Assembly: GCF_025145845.1 (NCBI RefSeq)
Contig: NZ_CP102253.1
Location: 1,922,001 to 1,986,000 of the forward strand
DNA: 64,000 nucleotides
DNA from: Alistipes shahii WAL 8301
Lineage (GTDB): Bacteria > Bacteroidota > Bacteroidia > Bacteroidales > Rikenellaceae
Direction: 5' to 3'
Position numbers and translations under genes: made by a program
Part shown: positions 26,362 through 34,537 of the stretch, piece after piece
How positions within the stretch are numbered: position 1 is the first letter of the stretch
How the letters are laid out: every line of letters begins with the position of its first letter
Notes under the pieces: model-generated
Databases searched by the model: none
The model's input: only the letters and a program-made list of their open reading frames with translations
What the model was told of the DNA's origin: nothing

Positions 26362-26529
26362 ATGGCAATGAAGAGAACATACCAGCCTTCGCGTCGCAAG
26401 CGTATCAACAAGCACGGTTTCCGCGCTCGTATGGCTACGGCTAACGGTCGCAAGGTGCTGGCTGCGCGCCGCGCAAAGGGCCGCAAGAAACTGACCGTAT
26501 CGGACGAGTCGACGTTCAAGTACGCTTAA
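26362..26529 (+). CDS. rpmH: 50S ribosomal protein L34
   Basis: A 55-residue basic protein too short to be picked up by simple ORF length filters. It begins MAMKRTYQPSRRKRINKHGF and continues RARMATANGRKVLAARR and KGRKKLTVSD, the universal L34 signature, with a Bacteroidetes-type C-terminal extension ESTFKYA. A strong promoter lies just upstream and a terminator 20 bases downstream, so it is monocistronic. The usual L34 partners rnpA and dnaA are not in this window. Confidence 0.98.
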   Translation: MAMKRTYQPSRRKRINKHGFRARMATANGRKVLAARRAKGRKKLTVSDESTFKYA

Positions 26530-26548
26530 TTTCCTGCAGGAAAGATTT

Positions 26549-26575
26549 AAGGTCGGCTTTTTGCCGGCCTTCTTT
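26549..26575 (+). terminator. terminator of rpmH
   Basis: AAGGTCGGC pairs with GCCGGCCTT (one G-T) around a T-rich loop, followed by CTTTCGTTT. Confidence 0.7.
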
Positions 26576-26598
26576 CGTTTAATGCCTGTTGTGCCGTT

Positions 26599-27096
26599 AT
26601 GCTTTCGATCCGCCGGGCTTCCGAAGCCGATTGCGCGCTGATCCGCCGTCTGGCCGGGGAGGTCTTCCCCGCCACCTACCGCGAGATCCTCGCGCCCGCG
26701 CAGCTGGATTACATGATGGAGTGGATGTACTCCGAAGAGAGCCTGCAAGGGCAGTTCCGTGCGGGGCATGTCTGGTTCATCGCCTCGTCCGACGGCGAGC
26801 CGTGCGGCTACGTTTCGGTCGAGCGGCAGGACGAGGATCTGTTCCTCCTCCAGAAAATCTACGTCCTGCCCCGTTTTCAGGGTCTCGGCGCCGGGGAGTT
26901 TCTGTTCCGCCGCGCCGTGGAATACATCCGCAGCGTGCATTCCGGACCCTGCATGATGGAACTCAACGTCAACCGCCGTAACCGCGCGCTGCATTTCTAC
27001 GAACGGATGGGCATGCGCCGCCTGCGCGAGGGCGATTTCCCGATCGGCGACGGTTATTATATGAATGATTACATCATGGGGTTGGAGATCGTCTGA
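26599..27096 (+). CDS. GNAT-family N-acetyltransferase
   Basis: 165 residues covering one GNAT fold. It has an N-terminal IRRASEADCALIRRL, the central strand YVSVERQDEDLFLLQKIYVLP and the acetyl-CoA loop RFQGLGAGEFLFRRAVEY (Q/RxxGxG/A). The C-terminal NRRNRALHFYERMGMRRL is typical of RimI-like small-molecule or protein acetyltransferases. The substrate cannot be read from the sequence. It converges on the phosphoesterase gene with a 20-base gap. Confidence 0.88.
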   Translation: MLSIRRASEADCALIRRLAGEVFPATYREILAPAQLDYMMEWMYSEESLQGQFRAGHVWFIASSDGEPCGYVSVERQDEDLFLLQKIYVLPRFQGLGAGEFLFRRAVEYIRSVHSGPCMMELNVNRRNRALHFYERMGMRRLREGDFPIGDGYYMNDYIMGLEIV

Positions 27097-27116
27097 CCCC
27101 GTTTTCAGTTTTCTGC

Positions 27117-28256
27117 TTATTCCTCCAGCACCCGTTTCACGCCGCGGTTTCCGACGACCGATATGCGGCTGCCTTCGATCAGCACGGCGCGGCCGCGGTT
27201 TTTCCGCCGGTTGAGTTCGTTCTGTACGTTGACCGCTATCACGCGGCCGTCGTGGAAGGTCGAAATGTCGGGAAAAATCGTGTGTCCGACCAGGAGCCGG
27301 TCGGCGTCGTAACGGCGCAGCAGCGCGTCGGTCTGTTCCGGCGTCAGCGGATCGTATTTTTCATCCGTGCAGACCATCCCGCGGTACCAGACCGGCCCGG
27401 CCGAGCGGTACAGGAATTCGAGCGTCGGGTCCTCCCTGCGCTCCTTCGAGGTCCGGTAAAGCCCTTCGCTCATCCGGGCGTTGAGCGTATCCATTTCCAG
27501 ATCGCGTTCGAGCAGTCGGGCGCTCAATCCCGCGTGTACGAAGAGGTTGCGGCCGATGCGCAGCATCGTGTTGCGGGTCGCGAGCCAGCGGCCGAGTTCC
27601 GTGTCGGGCGAGAACAGTTGGCGGTAATTCTCCATGCCGAGCTGCCGCGCCGTTTCGAGGTACTTCCCGCGCGTGTAGCGCACGTCGCCGGCCAGCACCA
27701 TTCCTTCGTGATTGCCCAACAGCAACACGGCGGCGCCTCCCGCGTCGGCGGCCTCCTGTTCGAGTTTGTACATCAGCCACAACAGCGGCAGCACGTCGTA
27801 GCCGCGGTCGAAAATGTCGCCGATCACCGCCAGCTGGTTGTTTCCGTAGCTCCACCGGCAGTCGTCGTCGATCACGCCGTGGGCCTGGAGGAGCGTCGCA
27901 AAACTTCGGAAATCGCCGTGAAGGTCGGACGTGACGAACAGTTTCGGGGCCTGCGGGAGTTCCCGGGGACCTCGCTCGACGGCGTGCGGCGTGACGCTGA
28001 AGAGGTATGCGCCCCGGCTCGAACGGACCTCGACCGGGCCGCCTCCGTAAGGCATCACGCGGACGCGCCCCCGCTTGTCGGCGGTCGCTGCATAGGCGCC
28101 CTTTTCCGCGTCGTAGACGATATAGGGTCCGTCGGCCGGGTGTTTCCGGCAGAGGTTGTATTTCGTCGGTTTCGGCTGTGCTGCGGCGTCCGCCGTCGGG
28201 AGGGTGCAGAGCGCTGCGGCCAGAAGCGCTCCGAACAGCAGGGTCAGGCGTTTCAT
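27117..28256 (-). CDS. secreted calcineurin-like metallophosphoesterase
   Basis: 379 residues, signal peptide ending ADAAAQ. Metallophosphoesterase motifs occur in order: TSDLHGD near residue 109, VIGDIFDRG near 150, LLGNHEG near 182, and LLVGHTIFPD near 325, with DGRVIAVN after it. The layout resembles Shewanella-like protein phosphatases (SLP/Ser-Thr phosphatase type) exported to the periplasm. It follows the DUF4924 gene by 22 bases on the same strand. The natural substrate is unknown. Confidence 0.85.
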   Translation of the reverse strand: MKRLTLLFGALLAAALCTLPTADAAAQPKPTKYNLCRKHPADGPYIVYDAEKGAYAATADKRGRVRVMPYGGGPVEVRSSRGAYLFSVTPHAVERGPRELPQAPKLFVTSDLHGDFRSFATLLQAHGVIDDDCRWSYGNNQLAVIGDIFDRGYDVLPLLWLMYKLEQEAADAGGAAVLLLGNHEGMVLAGDVRYTRGKYLETARQLGMENYRQLFSPDTELGRWLATRNTMLRIGRNLFVHAGLSARLLERDLEMDTLNARMSEGLYRTSKERREDPTLEFLYRSAGPVWYRGMVCTDEKYDPLTPEQTDALLRRYDADRLLVGHTIFPDISTFHDGRVIAVNVQNELNRRKNRGRAVLIEGSRISVVGNRGVKRVLEE

Positions 28257-28278
28257 CTTCCGGTGCGATTCGGGGGCG

Positions 28279-28842
28279 TTATTCGGCCTCCGTCTTGAAC
28301 AGGTTCACTTCGCCCCGCTCGACCTTGCCGTGCATGTCGGCCAACTCTGCGATTACGGGGGATATGTATTCCAGCGTGTCCGTCACGGCCGATTTGTCGC
28401 CCTCGCCCTTGATGCGGTAGAGCATCGCGGCGTAGAGCGCGCGGAAGCAGAGTTCCGTGTCGTTCATCCCCGGGTTGCCCAGAACGCTCCGCAGGCGCGG
28501 CAGCTCGGGTTCGAGGCGGGCGTACGTCTGGCGGTAATGCGCGCCGACGGGGAGTTTCATCAGCTGGAGATGCAGGTCGTGCAGGTCCTGAATCAGGTGG
28601 AGCGTATGTTCCAGATGCCCTTTCTCCTCCTTGCCTTCCTGACGGAGCAGGTTCGCCAGATCCATGTACCAGAGCAGGAAGACGTGCTTCTGCTCCTCGC
28701 CGATGTCCTTGCGCGGGGCGATCAGCGTCGAGAAGATGGCCTCGGGGCTGAATTGCAGCGCCCGGAGCAGATCCTCCAGCTGCCAGAGGTAGAGAATGTA
28801 TTCGGCGATATTCTCCCGCCGTTTTGCTTTTGCGATGTCCAT
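28279..28842 (-). CDS. DUF4924 family protein
   Basis: 187-residue cytoplasmic, all-helical protein. It begins MDIAKAKRRENIAEYILYLWQLEDLLRAL, the conserved DUF4924 start seen widely in Bacteroidetes, and continues LLWYMDLANLLRQEGKEEKGH. The family function is unknown. It is the middle gene of a possible three-gene minus-strand group after the phosphate transporter, but a 105-base gap with a long inverted repeat separates them. Confidence 0.85.
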   Translation of the reverse strand: MDIAKAKRRENIAEYILYLWQLEDLLRALQFSPEAIFSTLIAPRKDIGEEQKHVFLLWYMDLANLLRQEGKEEKGHLEHTLHLIQDLHDLHLQLMKLPVGAHYRQTYARLEPELPRLRSVLGNPGMNDTELCFRALYAAMLYRIKGEGDKSAVTDTLEYISPVIAELADMHGKVERGEVNLFKTEAE

Positions 28843-28855
28843 AGTTAGAATTCAT

Positions 28856-28942
28856 AATTCACAATTCATCATTCATAATTTTACTTTGCTGAAATAATCA
28901 GCATCCGCAAACTCAACAATTGTGAATGATGAATTGTGAATT
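28856..28942. repeat. 20-bp perfect inverted repeat with 47-nt loop
   Basis: The arms at 28856-28875 and 28923-28942 are exact reverse complements, built of AATTCACAATTC-like units. They lie between the PiT gene and DUF4924. It could act as a terminator or as a repeat-element remnant. Confidence 0.8.
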
Positions 28943-28947
28943 TTGCA

Positions 28948-31173
28948 TTATTTAATCCACGTTTTCGGCCCCGTGAGGTGCTTGAGGAAGTACTGCTGCG
29001 ATTTGAGGAGGTTGCGCGACTGGAGCACCATGTTCTTGGTCTCGGTCAGGATCGTGAGGTACAGCATGCTCGCCTTGGTGTTCGAACGGGCCTCGTTGAT
29101 ACGCGTAAGCTCGGATTTGATGGCTTCGGCGATCGACTCGAACAGCTGGTCGCGCATCGTCAGCACCGTTTCGATCTCCGAGAAGTCGCCCTCGCGCAGC
29201 ATCAGGTTGATGTGGCGGTAGATCGACTCCACGTCGTCGTTGATCGACATCAGGTCGCGGGCCTGCTCCTTCGAAAGCCCCTCGTGGTTGTTGTCGATAT
29301 GTTCGAACGCCGGGCGGGTGATGTGCATCAGCGCCTTGGTCATTTCGTTGAGGTAATCGACCACCTGCACGTAGTAGTGGGCAGTGTTGACGTCGCCGCC
29401 CTGGAGCTTCTTGAGCGTGGGGAGCAGCGAGTATTTCCGTTCGCGCGACTGGTAGAACAGGTCGTTCGACTCCTTGACCATGTCGCGCAGCACCTTGCGG
29501 TTCTCTTTGAAGACGGCGATCAGCGTGCGGTCGTAAATCTTCGTGGCGCATTCCATCGTGCGGCACACCTCGTCGCGCAGGTTGGCGATGATGTCCTCGT
29601 TGGTGTCTTCATGCTCCTTGACGATGGCGCTCTCCTTGTCCTTTTTCAAGAAGTTGCTGTGGATGAGCATGTACCCGCACAACAGCGTGATGACGATGAA
29701 GGCCGGGGTTCCGCCGTAGATCAGCGCCAGTCCCACCACGAAGGCGATCAGGAATCCGCCCAGCGCGGTGATGAACCACCCGGCCACGACGGTCATAACG
29801 CCCGAAATGCGGTACACGGCGCTTTCGCGTCCCCACGCGCGGTCGGCGAGCGACGAACCCATCGCCACCATGAAGCAGACGTAGGTGGTCGACAGCGGGA
29901 GTTTGAGCGAGGTGGCCATGGCGATCAGCAGCGCCGAAGTGGTCAGGTTGACCGTGGCGCGGATCATGTCGTAGGGCGCGCCGCTGTGTTCCACGTCCTC
30001 GTATTCAAAACGGCGCGAAATGCTCTCCCGGAGGTGTTTCGGGACTACGCGCTCGATGCCTGCGCTGACGTTGAGGGCCGCGCGGACGATCGTCCGCGAG
30101 AAGACCGACGAGCCGTACTGCTGCTGGCCGGCGTCGTCCTGCGCCGAGAGCGAAAGCTCGGTTTCGGAGACGTGCATGGCCTTCTTCGAAGTCCACAGCG
30201 TGAGGATCATCAGGATGCCCGCCGTCAGCAGGATCAGGAAATTGGCCGGGACATTCTCGTTCAGCGCGCCCATGAGCATCTGCGTGTCGCCCGCTTCCCG
30301 GGCGATGGTGTAGGCGTCGAACCCGGCCACGGGCACGCCGATGAAGTTCACCAGGTCGTTGCCCGCGAAGGCGAGGGCCAGCGCGAAGGTTCCCGAAAGG
30401 ATCGTGATGCGCAGGATGTTGACTTTGAAACGCTGGATGAAGAACAGCAGCAGCGAGCAGACCACCCAGCAGATGGCGATGGCCGAGGGCAGGTGGTTGT
30501 CGATCAGCTGGATGAAGGCATGGTCCGCGAGTATGGATTTGAGACCCTTGAAGACGGCGAAATAGACGATCGCCGTCAGCGAGGCCCCGCACCAGAGCGA
30601 TCCGTAGCGGCGGAAAAGCGCCGTGTAGCGGAACGAAAAGATCATGCGCGAGACGTACATGACCAGCGTGCCGCAGGTGAAGGCGATCACCACCGACAGC
30701 AGGATGGCCGAAACGATACCCATGGCGCGTGAGGTGTTGATGTAGTGTCCGAGCGAGGAGACGCTCTGTTCCGGGTCGTTCGAGATTTTGTAGATAGACA
30801 CGGCGATTGCTGCGCCCAGCAGGCAGAAGATCAGCGATACGGTGGTCGAGGTCGGGAGTCCCCACGAATTGTAGAGGTCCAGCAGGATGACGTTGGCGAA
30901 CATGACGCCCAGGTAAAGCATCATCACTTCGTGGAAGGTGAACAGTCCGGGGTTGAACATGCCGCTGCGGGCGACCTCCATCATGCCGCTCGACGTGACC
31001 ACGCCGATGATGATGCCGACGGACGCCACGGTGAGGATAATCTTCATCGAGGCGGCTTTGGAGCCGATAGCGGAGTTGAGAAAATTGACTGCGTCGTTCG
31101 TGACGCCGACGAAAAGACCTGAAACAGCGAGGATTCCCAGAATGCCGACAATGACGGTGTAGATTTCGCTCAT
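28948..31173 (-). CDS. PiT-family inorganic phosphate transporter fused to a PhoU-like domain
   Basis: 741 residues. The N-terminal ~510 residues are a PHO4/PiT permease with both duplicated signatures, GVTNDAVNFLNSAIGSKA near residue 23 and FAGNDLVNFIGVPVAGFDA near 270, and about 12 membrane helices. The last ~220 residues, starting NLRDEVCRTMECATKIYD, form a soluble helical bundle of PhoU type. It probably imports phosphate driven by an ion gradient with the cytoplasmic domain regulating transport. A -7-like TAAATTTG lies on the minus strand at 31200-31207. Confidence 0.92.
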   Translation of the reverse strand: MSEIYTVIVGILGILAVSGLFVGVTNDAVNFLNSAIGSKAASMKIILTVASVGIIIGVVTSSGMMEVARSGMFNPGLFTFHEVMMLYLGVMFANVILLDLYNSWGLPTSTTVSLIFCLLGAAIAVSIYKISNDPEQSVSSLGHYINTSRAMGIVSAILLSVVIAFTCGTLVMYVSRMIFSFRYTALFRRYGSLWCGASLTAIVYFAVFKGLKSILADHAFIQLIDNHLPSAIAICWVVCSLLLFFIQRFKVNILRITILSGTFALALAFAGNDLVNFIGVPVAGFDAYTIAREAGDTQMLMGALNENVPANFLILLTAGILMILTLWTSKKAMHVSETELSLSAQDDAGQQQYGSSVFSRTIVRAALNVSAGIERVVPKHLRESISRRFEYEDVEHSGAPYDMIRATVNLTTSALLIAMATSLKLPLSTTYVCFMVAMGSSLADRAWGRESAVYRISGVMTVVAGWFITALGGFLIAFVVGLALIYGGTPAFIVITLLCGYMLIHSNFLKKDKESAIVKEHEDTNEDIIANLRDEVCRTMECATKIYDRTLIAVFKENRKVLRDMVKESNDLFYQSRERKYSLLPTLKKLQGGDVNTAHYYVQVVDYLNEMTKALMHITRPAFEHIDNNHEGLSKEQARDLMSINDDVESIYRHINLMLREGDFSEIETVLTMRDQLFESIAEAIKSELTRINEARSNTKASMLYLTILTETKNMVLQSRNLLKSQQYFLKHLTGPKTWIK

Positions 31174-31503
31174 GTTGGGGTTTTAGTGCAAATTGTGAAC
31201 AAATTTACGCCATTTTTTCCGATGAAATGGTTATGACATGGATTGTTAACATTAATTTAACACAGCGTTCCGGCGGAAGATGCCGGATGTTCCCCTGACT
31301 GCCGGCCCGCTGTCTGCTGCGGGGCCGTTTCCCCTCCTTTGCTCGGGGCTTTCCCTATTGCCGGAGCCTGTTCTCGCGGCCGCTTCTGTTCCGCCTGTTT
31401 TGCCTCTTCGGGTTGCGCGTTCGATTCGCCCGGCGCCCGCGATCCGCAGGTCGTGGACAAACTTGCGGCCCTGCGGTGAAACCTTGCCCCCCCCGGCTGA
31501 CGC
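31174..31503. other. intergenic region between PiT gene and repeat copy 2
   Basis: The first 80 bases include the PiT promoter. The following GC-rich 250 bases carry overlapping low-complexity frames on both strands that I do not accept as genes, and a C8 tract at 31487-31494. Confidence 0.5.
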
Positions 31504-31694
31504 AAAAAAGCGGCGGACCGATGATTCGGAGCGGGATTAAAATGATGTAACGACCTAATAAATCAGGTCGTTACATTTTTGTATAGGATAATAGGTAACG
31601 AAAAAGTAACGGTTTATTTTCAACTTGTTGCGCTCAAATACCGCATTTCAAATAACCTATTGCAAGATACGAAAAATTTTTGGAATTGGCAAAT
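31504..31694 (+). repeat. 190-bp dispersed repeat, copy 2
   Basis: Matches the reverse complement of 2723-2912 over its whole length. The core is a perfect 12-bp inverted repeat, ATGTAACGACCT (31545-31556) and AGGTCGTTACAT (31565-31576), around the 8-nt spacer AATAAATC. After it come two GTAACG half-repeats (31595 and 31606). GC-rich DNA lies on one side and AT-rich DNA on the other, as at copy 1. Confidence 0.85.
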
Positions 31695-31802
31695 AGTCAA
31701 GAGTTGTTAGATGCAACCTGTTTCTTTTACAATTTCTGAAGTGTATTGTCCAAAATCGAACCTCCGTATTTGTGATTTTTGTTATATGTTTTATGATTAC
31801 TA

Positions 31803-32109
31803 TTACCACTTTAGAATGCATATTTGAATATAAACTGAGTTCCTTTCTCCTGTACAGATTCCTGTTCCAAGAAAAAAGAGTTCAGACGTATCTTGTTTTC
31901 TTGAAGGATATGTCTGGGAATCTTCCTGATAGATATTGGCCGTGTATTTAATGACGGTCTTTTTATAAAAAAAATCGATGAACAGATTCATTGTCAGTAT
32001 CTATAATAAGTTTTCTCAGCTCATCAATTTTTGCGTGAAGCTGTTTCTGCTGTTTAGAATCTGGAAACGCAACTCCTTCTAAGATCCAGCATCCGGTATA
32101 TATACTTGC
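31803..32109 (-). pseudogene. relic of a small gene, frame broken at an A8 run
   Basis: On the minus strand one frame reads TGCWILEGVAFPDSKQQKQL and on to DTDNESVHRFFL before a stop. The adjoining frame, overlapping at an eight-base A run (31967-31974, T on the coding strand), continues NIYQEDSQTYPSRKQDTS to a stop at 31803. Together they look like one ~100-residue protein without a start codon. I do not recognise a family. It lies just outside the IS982 element. Confidence 0.3.
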
Positions 32110-32147
32110 TTAGGATGAGTGGTCTTTGATTATTCTATAATTATAAA

Positions 32148-33173
32148 CCTGTTGGTTGAATTAGATTAGTGAATATTTTATCAGCCCAATCGGACGAAGA
32201 TTAACGAAATTGCCCTATTGCATAAACGTCATAGCTGCGATTTTGCCTGCCATACGGGTAAAGAGACCGCAGGATTGCTTTGCATAGTTTCGTATCATCA
32301 TGAGATTGTCGTTGAGTTGGGAGAATATTGTTTCTATACGCTTGCGGAATCTCTTGTATGTCCGGGATGGCGGACGCCAGTTTTTCTGATTCAGCCGATA
32401 CGGGACTTCAAGAGTTATATTAGCTGTCTCAAAGAGGTTTTTCTGAACCTCGGCACTGAGATAACCTTTGTCTCCAAGCATCATACAGTCATGATATTCC
32501 CAACGCACATCATTGAGGTAATGGATGTCATGTACGCTTGCCGCAGTCATGTCATAGGAATGTATCACACCTCGTATCCCGCACACAGCATGGAGTTTAT
32601 AACCGTAATAGTGCAGACCTTGCGAGGCGCAGTATCCCCAATCCGGAGCGGCCTCCGCGTTGTCTCGGCCCATGACACAACGTTTCGCCCTTGCGTTCTG
32701 GCAGACCTTTACCGGCTTGGAATCAATGCAGAACACGTCCTCAGATCCGTCAATGGCGACAGCAACCTCCTTGCGGATTTCCTCGGCAAGTCTGGCCGTC
32801 AGCTTACGACGGACATTGAACTGCCGGCGGCTGATCTGGTTTGGCAAATCGTCCTTGCACTCATGTCGCAGACGATGAAAAAGAAGATTTTCGCTATCGA
32901 ATCCGAAAGCCTCGGCGGTTATGCCGAGAGCGACGACTTCGAGGTCGGAAAACTTCGGAACAACGCCACAACGGGGTACGTTTCCAAGTTCATTTACACG
33001 ATTCCCAGCGAAATCCTTGCAGATTCCGAGAATTCTAACGAAATTTGCTATGAAGTTGCGCATAAGCAGAGCAATAGTAGTTAACGGTGTGATTACCACT
33101 AATTTGCTAATAATCTGCAATTTGTGCAACTTTTTCATTTATAAATATTGGGAAATTTAATTCAACCAACGAG
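32148..33173 (-). mobile_element. IS982-family insertion sequence, complete
   Basis: 1026 bp. Left end CCTGTTGGTTGAATTA and right end (reverse complement) CTCGTTGGTTGAATTA form imperfect terminal inverted repeats. They are flanked by the direct repeat TATAAA at 32142-32147 and 33174-33179, a 6-bp target duplication. It carries one transposase gene. Confidence 0.85.
32215..33138 (-). CDS. IS982-family DDE transposase
   Basis: 307 residues, intact. It has the N-terminal FSDLEVVALGITAEAFGFDSE and the first catalytic Asp in FCIDSKPVKVCQNARAKRC. GYCASQGLHYYGYKLHAVCG, the second Asp in LGDKGYL and the Glu in KRIETIFSQL follow, the order expected for IS982. Base composition is lower in GC than neighbouring genes, consistent with acquisition. 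Nothing suggests inactivation, so the element may be mobile. Confidence 0.92.
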   Translation of the reverse strand: MKKLHKLQIISKLVVITPLTTIALLMRNFIANFVRILGICKDFAGNRVNELGNVPRCGVVPKFSDLEVVALGITAEAFGFDSENLLFHRLRHECKDDLPNQISRRQFNVRRKLTARLAEEIRKEVAVAIDGSEDVFCIDSKPVKVCQNARAKRCVMGRDNAEAAPDWGYCASQGLHYYGYKLHAVCGIRGVIHSYDMTAASVHDIHYLNDVRWEYHDCMMLGDKGYLSAEVQKNLFETANITLEVPYRLNQKNWRPPSRTYKRFRKRIETIFSQLNDNLMMIRNYAKQSCGLFTRMAGKIAAMTFMQ

Positions 33174-33263
33174 TATAAAAGATTATCTGAAAGCCGTGTC
33201 AAAAGATGTTAATTAATCCTTTTTTTGACAAATTTCGGGCAAAAGTGAATGAATGCGCACCAC

Positions 33264-33294
33264 AAAAACGGGCGGCAGAATGCCTGCCGCCCGT
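33264..33294 (-). terminator. terminator of the NAGPA-like gene
   Basis: An 11-bp perfect stem, 33268-33278 with 33284-33294 (CGGGCGGCAG/CTGCCGCCCG). On the minus strand it is followed by TTTTTGTGG. Confidence 0.8.
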
Positions 33295-33312
33295 AAAGTA
33301 TTGGGTTTCGCG

Positions 33313-34383
33313 TCACTGCTCGGCGATTATTACCGCCGTGGGAACGCTTCGCTCCCGTAGCGCGACGTCCTGCGCAGTCGTACCGGGCGTGTCGCTGGGC
33401 ATGTTGAGCACCCGTCCCTCCCGGCCCACGAAGGTCGAGGAGCCGCCGCCGTCGAGATTGATCGCTTCGACACATCCCAGCGAGATCATTTTGTCGGCCA
33501 GTTCGGGCAGTGTCATACCGGCGCTGCCCCGCTTGTTGCGTCCGTCGCAGACCACGATGACCAGTTTCCCGTCCTCCGTGGCGCCGATGGCCGTCCGGGG
33601 ATGCCGCGCAAGTCCCTGCAGACCTCCGCAGTCGAAAATCTCTTTCCAGTAGTTCTCCTCGGCCACGTTCCGGCCCCCGTGGACCAGCATCGGGCCGCCG
33701 CCGATGGCGTTGTAGGGCTGCCAGCGGCGTCCGCCCGCCGTGTGCGAGGTCGGTGGCGCCGGCATGAACGTCATGGTCTTCTCGTTGTTGCCGAGCGCGG
33801 ACGGGAAAGCATAGGGACAGTTGTCGTCGTCGGCCACGCAATAGACCCAGGCCGCCTCGAAACTTCCGTCGCGCAGCTGCCCCAAAGCGGCCCGCACGGG
33901 GAAGAAATGCGTGTAAGGATTTGTGGACCATATCCAATCCTCCTGCACGGCGAGCGATCGGACCACACCCCGGTCGATGAGCAGGCTAACCGAAGTCGTA
34001 CCGCCGAAGAAACCCCCGTTGACGGCCAAATACGGCGTACCGTCTCCCGATTCGGCGAATGCCGAGAAATAGGCCGTCGGCTTCTTCGCTGCGGAGAACT
34101 GCGGACGGAACCGCAGGTTCGGATTCGCCTTGAAATCGACGATGGCGTAGAAGCCCAGGCACTTCGAGCCGTTCGCAAGTTCCTGCGTAAACTCATCGAC
34201 CGTAAGACCCTTCGGATAACCGGGCAGACCTTCCGGATTTTCTTCGCCGCCGTCGCCGCCCGGATCGTCCCCTTCAGAGAGAGCCGGAGGAGTCTGGTGC
34301 TCCTTCTCGCTGCATTGTACGCAGGTGCAGCACAACAGAAGGGCTACCAACAGCATATAACCGAGATTTTTCATGTGCATCAT
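33313..34383 (-). CDS. phosphodiester glycosidase (NAGPA/DUF2233) family lipoprotein
   Basis: Lipoprotein signal with lipobox CVQC, then an acidic Gly/Pro-rich linker. The NAGPA domain spans ~80-350: AVNGGFFGG, AIGGGPMLVHGG, HPRTAIGATEDGKLVIVVCDGR, LADKMISLGCVEAINLDGGGSST. In animals this fold removes GlcNAc from GlcNAc-1-phospho-mannose; bacterial relatives cleave sugar phosphodiesters. It is divergently transcribed from the GH89 gene, which also targets alpha-GlcNAc. The start may be any of three close ATG codons; MKNLGYM (34374) gives the cleanest signal peptide. Confidence 0.85.
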   Translation of the reverse strand: MMHMKNLGYMLLVALLLCCTCVQCSEKEHQTPPALSEGDDPGGDGGEENPEGLPGYPKGLTVDEFTQELANGSKCLGFYAIVDFKANPNLRFRPQFSAAKKPTAYFSAFAESGDGTPYLAVNGGFFGGTTSVSLLIDRGVVRSLAVQEDWIWSTNPYTHFFPVRAALGQLRDGSFEAAWVYCVADDDNCPYAFPSALGNNEKTMTFMPAPPTSHTAGGRRWQPYNAIGGGPMLVHGGRNVAEENYWKEIFDCGGLQGLARHPRTAIGATEDGKLVIVVCDGRNKRGSAGMTLPELADKMISLGCVEAINLDGGGSSTFVGREGRVLNMPSDTPGTTAQDVALRERSVPTAVIIAEQ

Positions 34384-34409
34384 ACAAATGTTTATTCATT
34401 TCATGGAAG

Positions 34410-34440
34410 CAAAGATAATTAATTTACGGTAACATAAAAC
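34410..34440 (-). promoter_or_regulatory. promoter of the NAGPA-like gene
   Basis: The minus strand reads TATCTTTG (34410-34417) with a TTTATG-like -33 segment at 34433-34439. Confidence 0.55.
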
Positions 34441-34462
34441 TCTTCAGCGTAAATATTTTTAC

Positions 34463-34497
34463 TTTGTATGATGTTTTGAATAATTATATTAATTTTG
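34463..34497 (+). promoter_or_regulatory. possible promoter of the GH89 gene
   Basis: TAATTTTG at 34490-34497 fits TAnnTTTG. The nearest TTTG (34463-34466) is 23 bases upstream, longer than usual. Confidence 0.4.
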
Positions 34498-34537
34498 CCA
34501 TCAAAGCAATCGATCGCTCACCCAAACCCTGCCCGAT

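Noticed and set aside
28856..28942. Possible CRISPR-like or phase-invertible element
   Set aside because: It is a single inverted repeat with no array and no recombinase nearby; kept only as a repeat.
31257..31540. Overlapping 80-90 codon frames on both strands upstream of the repeat
   Set aside because: Low-complexity Pro/Ala/Arg translations on both strands, no start signal. The plus-strand frame ends inside the 190-bp repeat, where copy 1 has an upstream stop.
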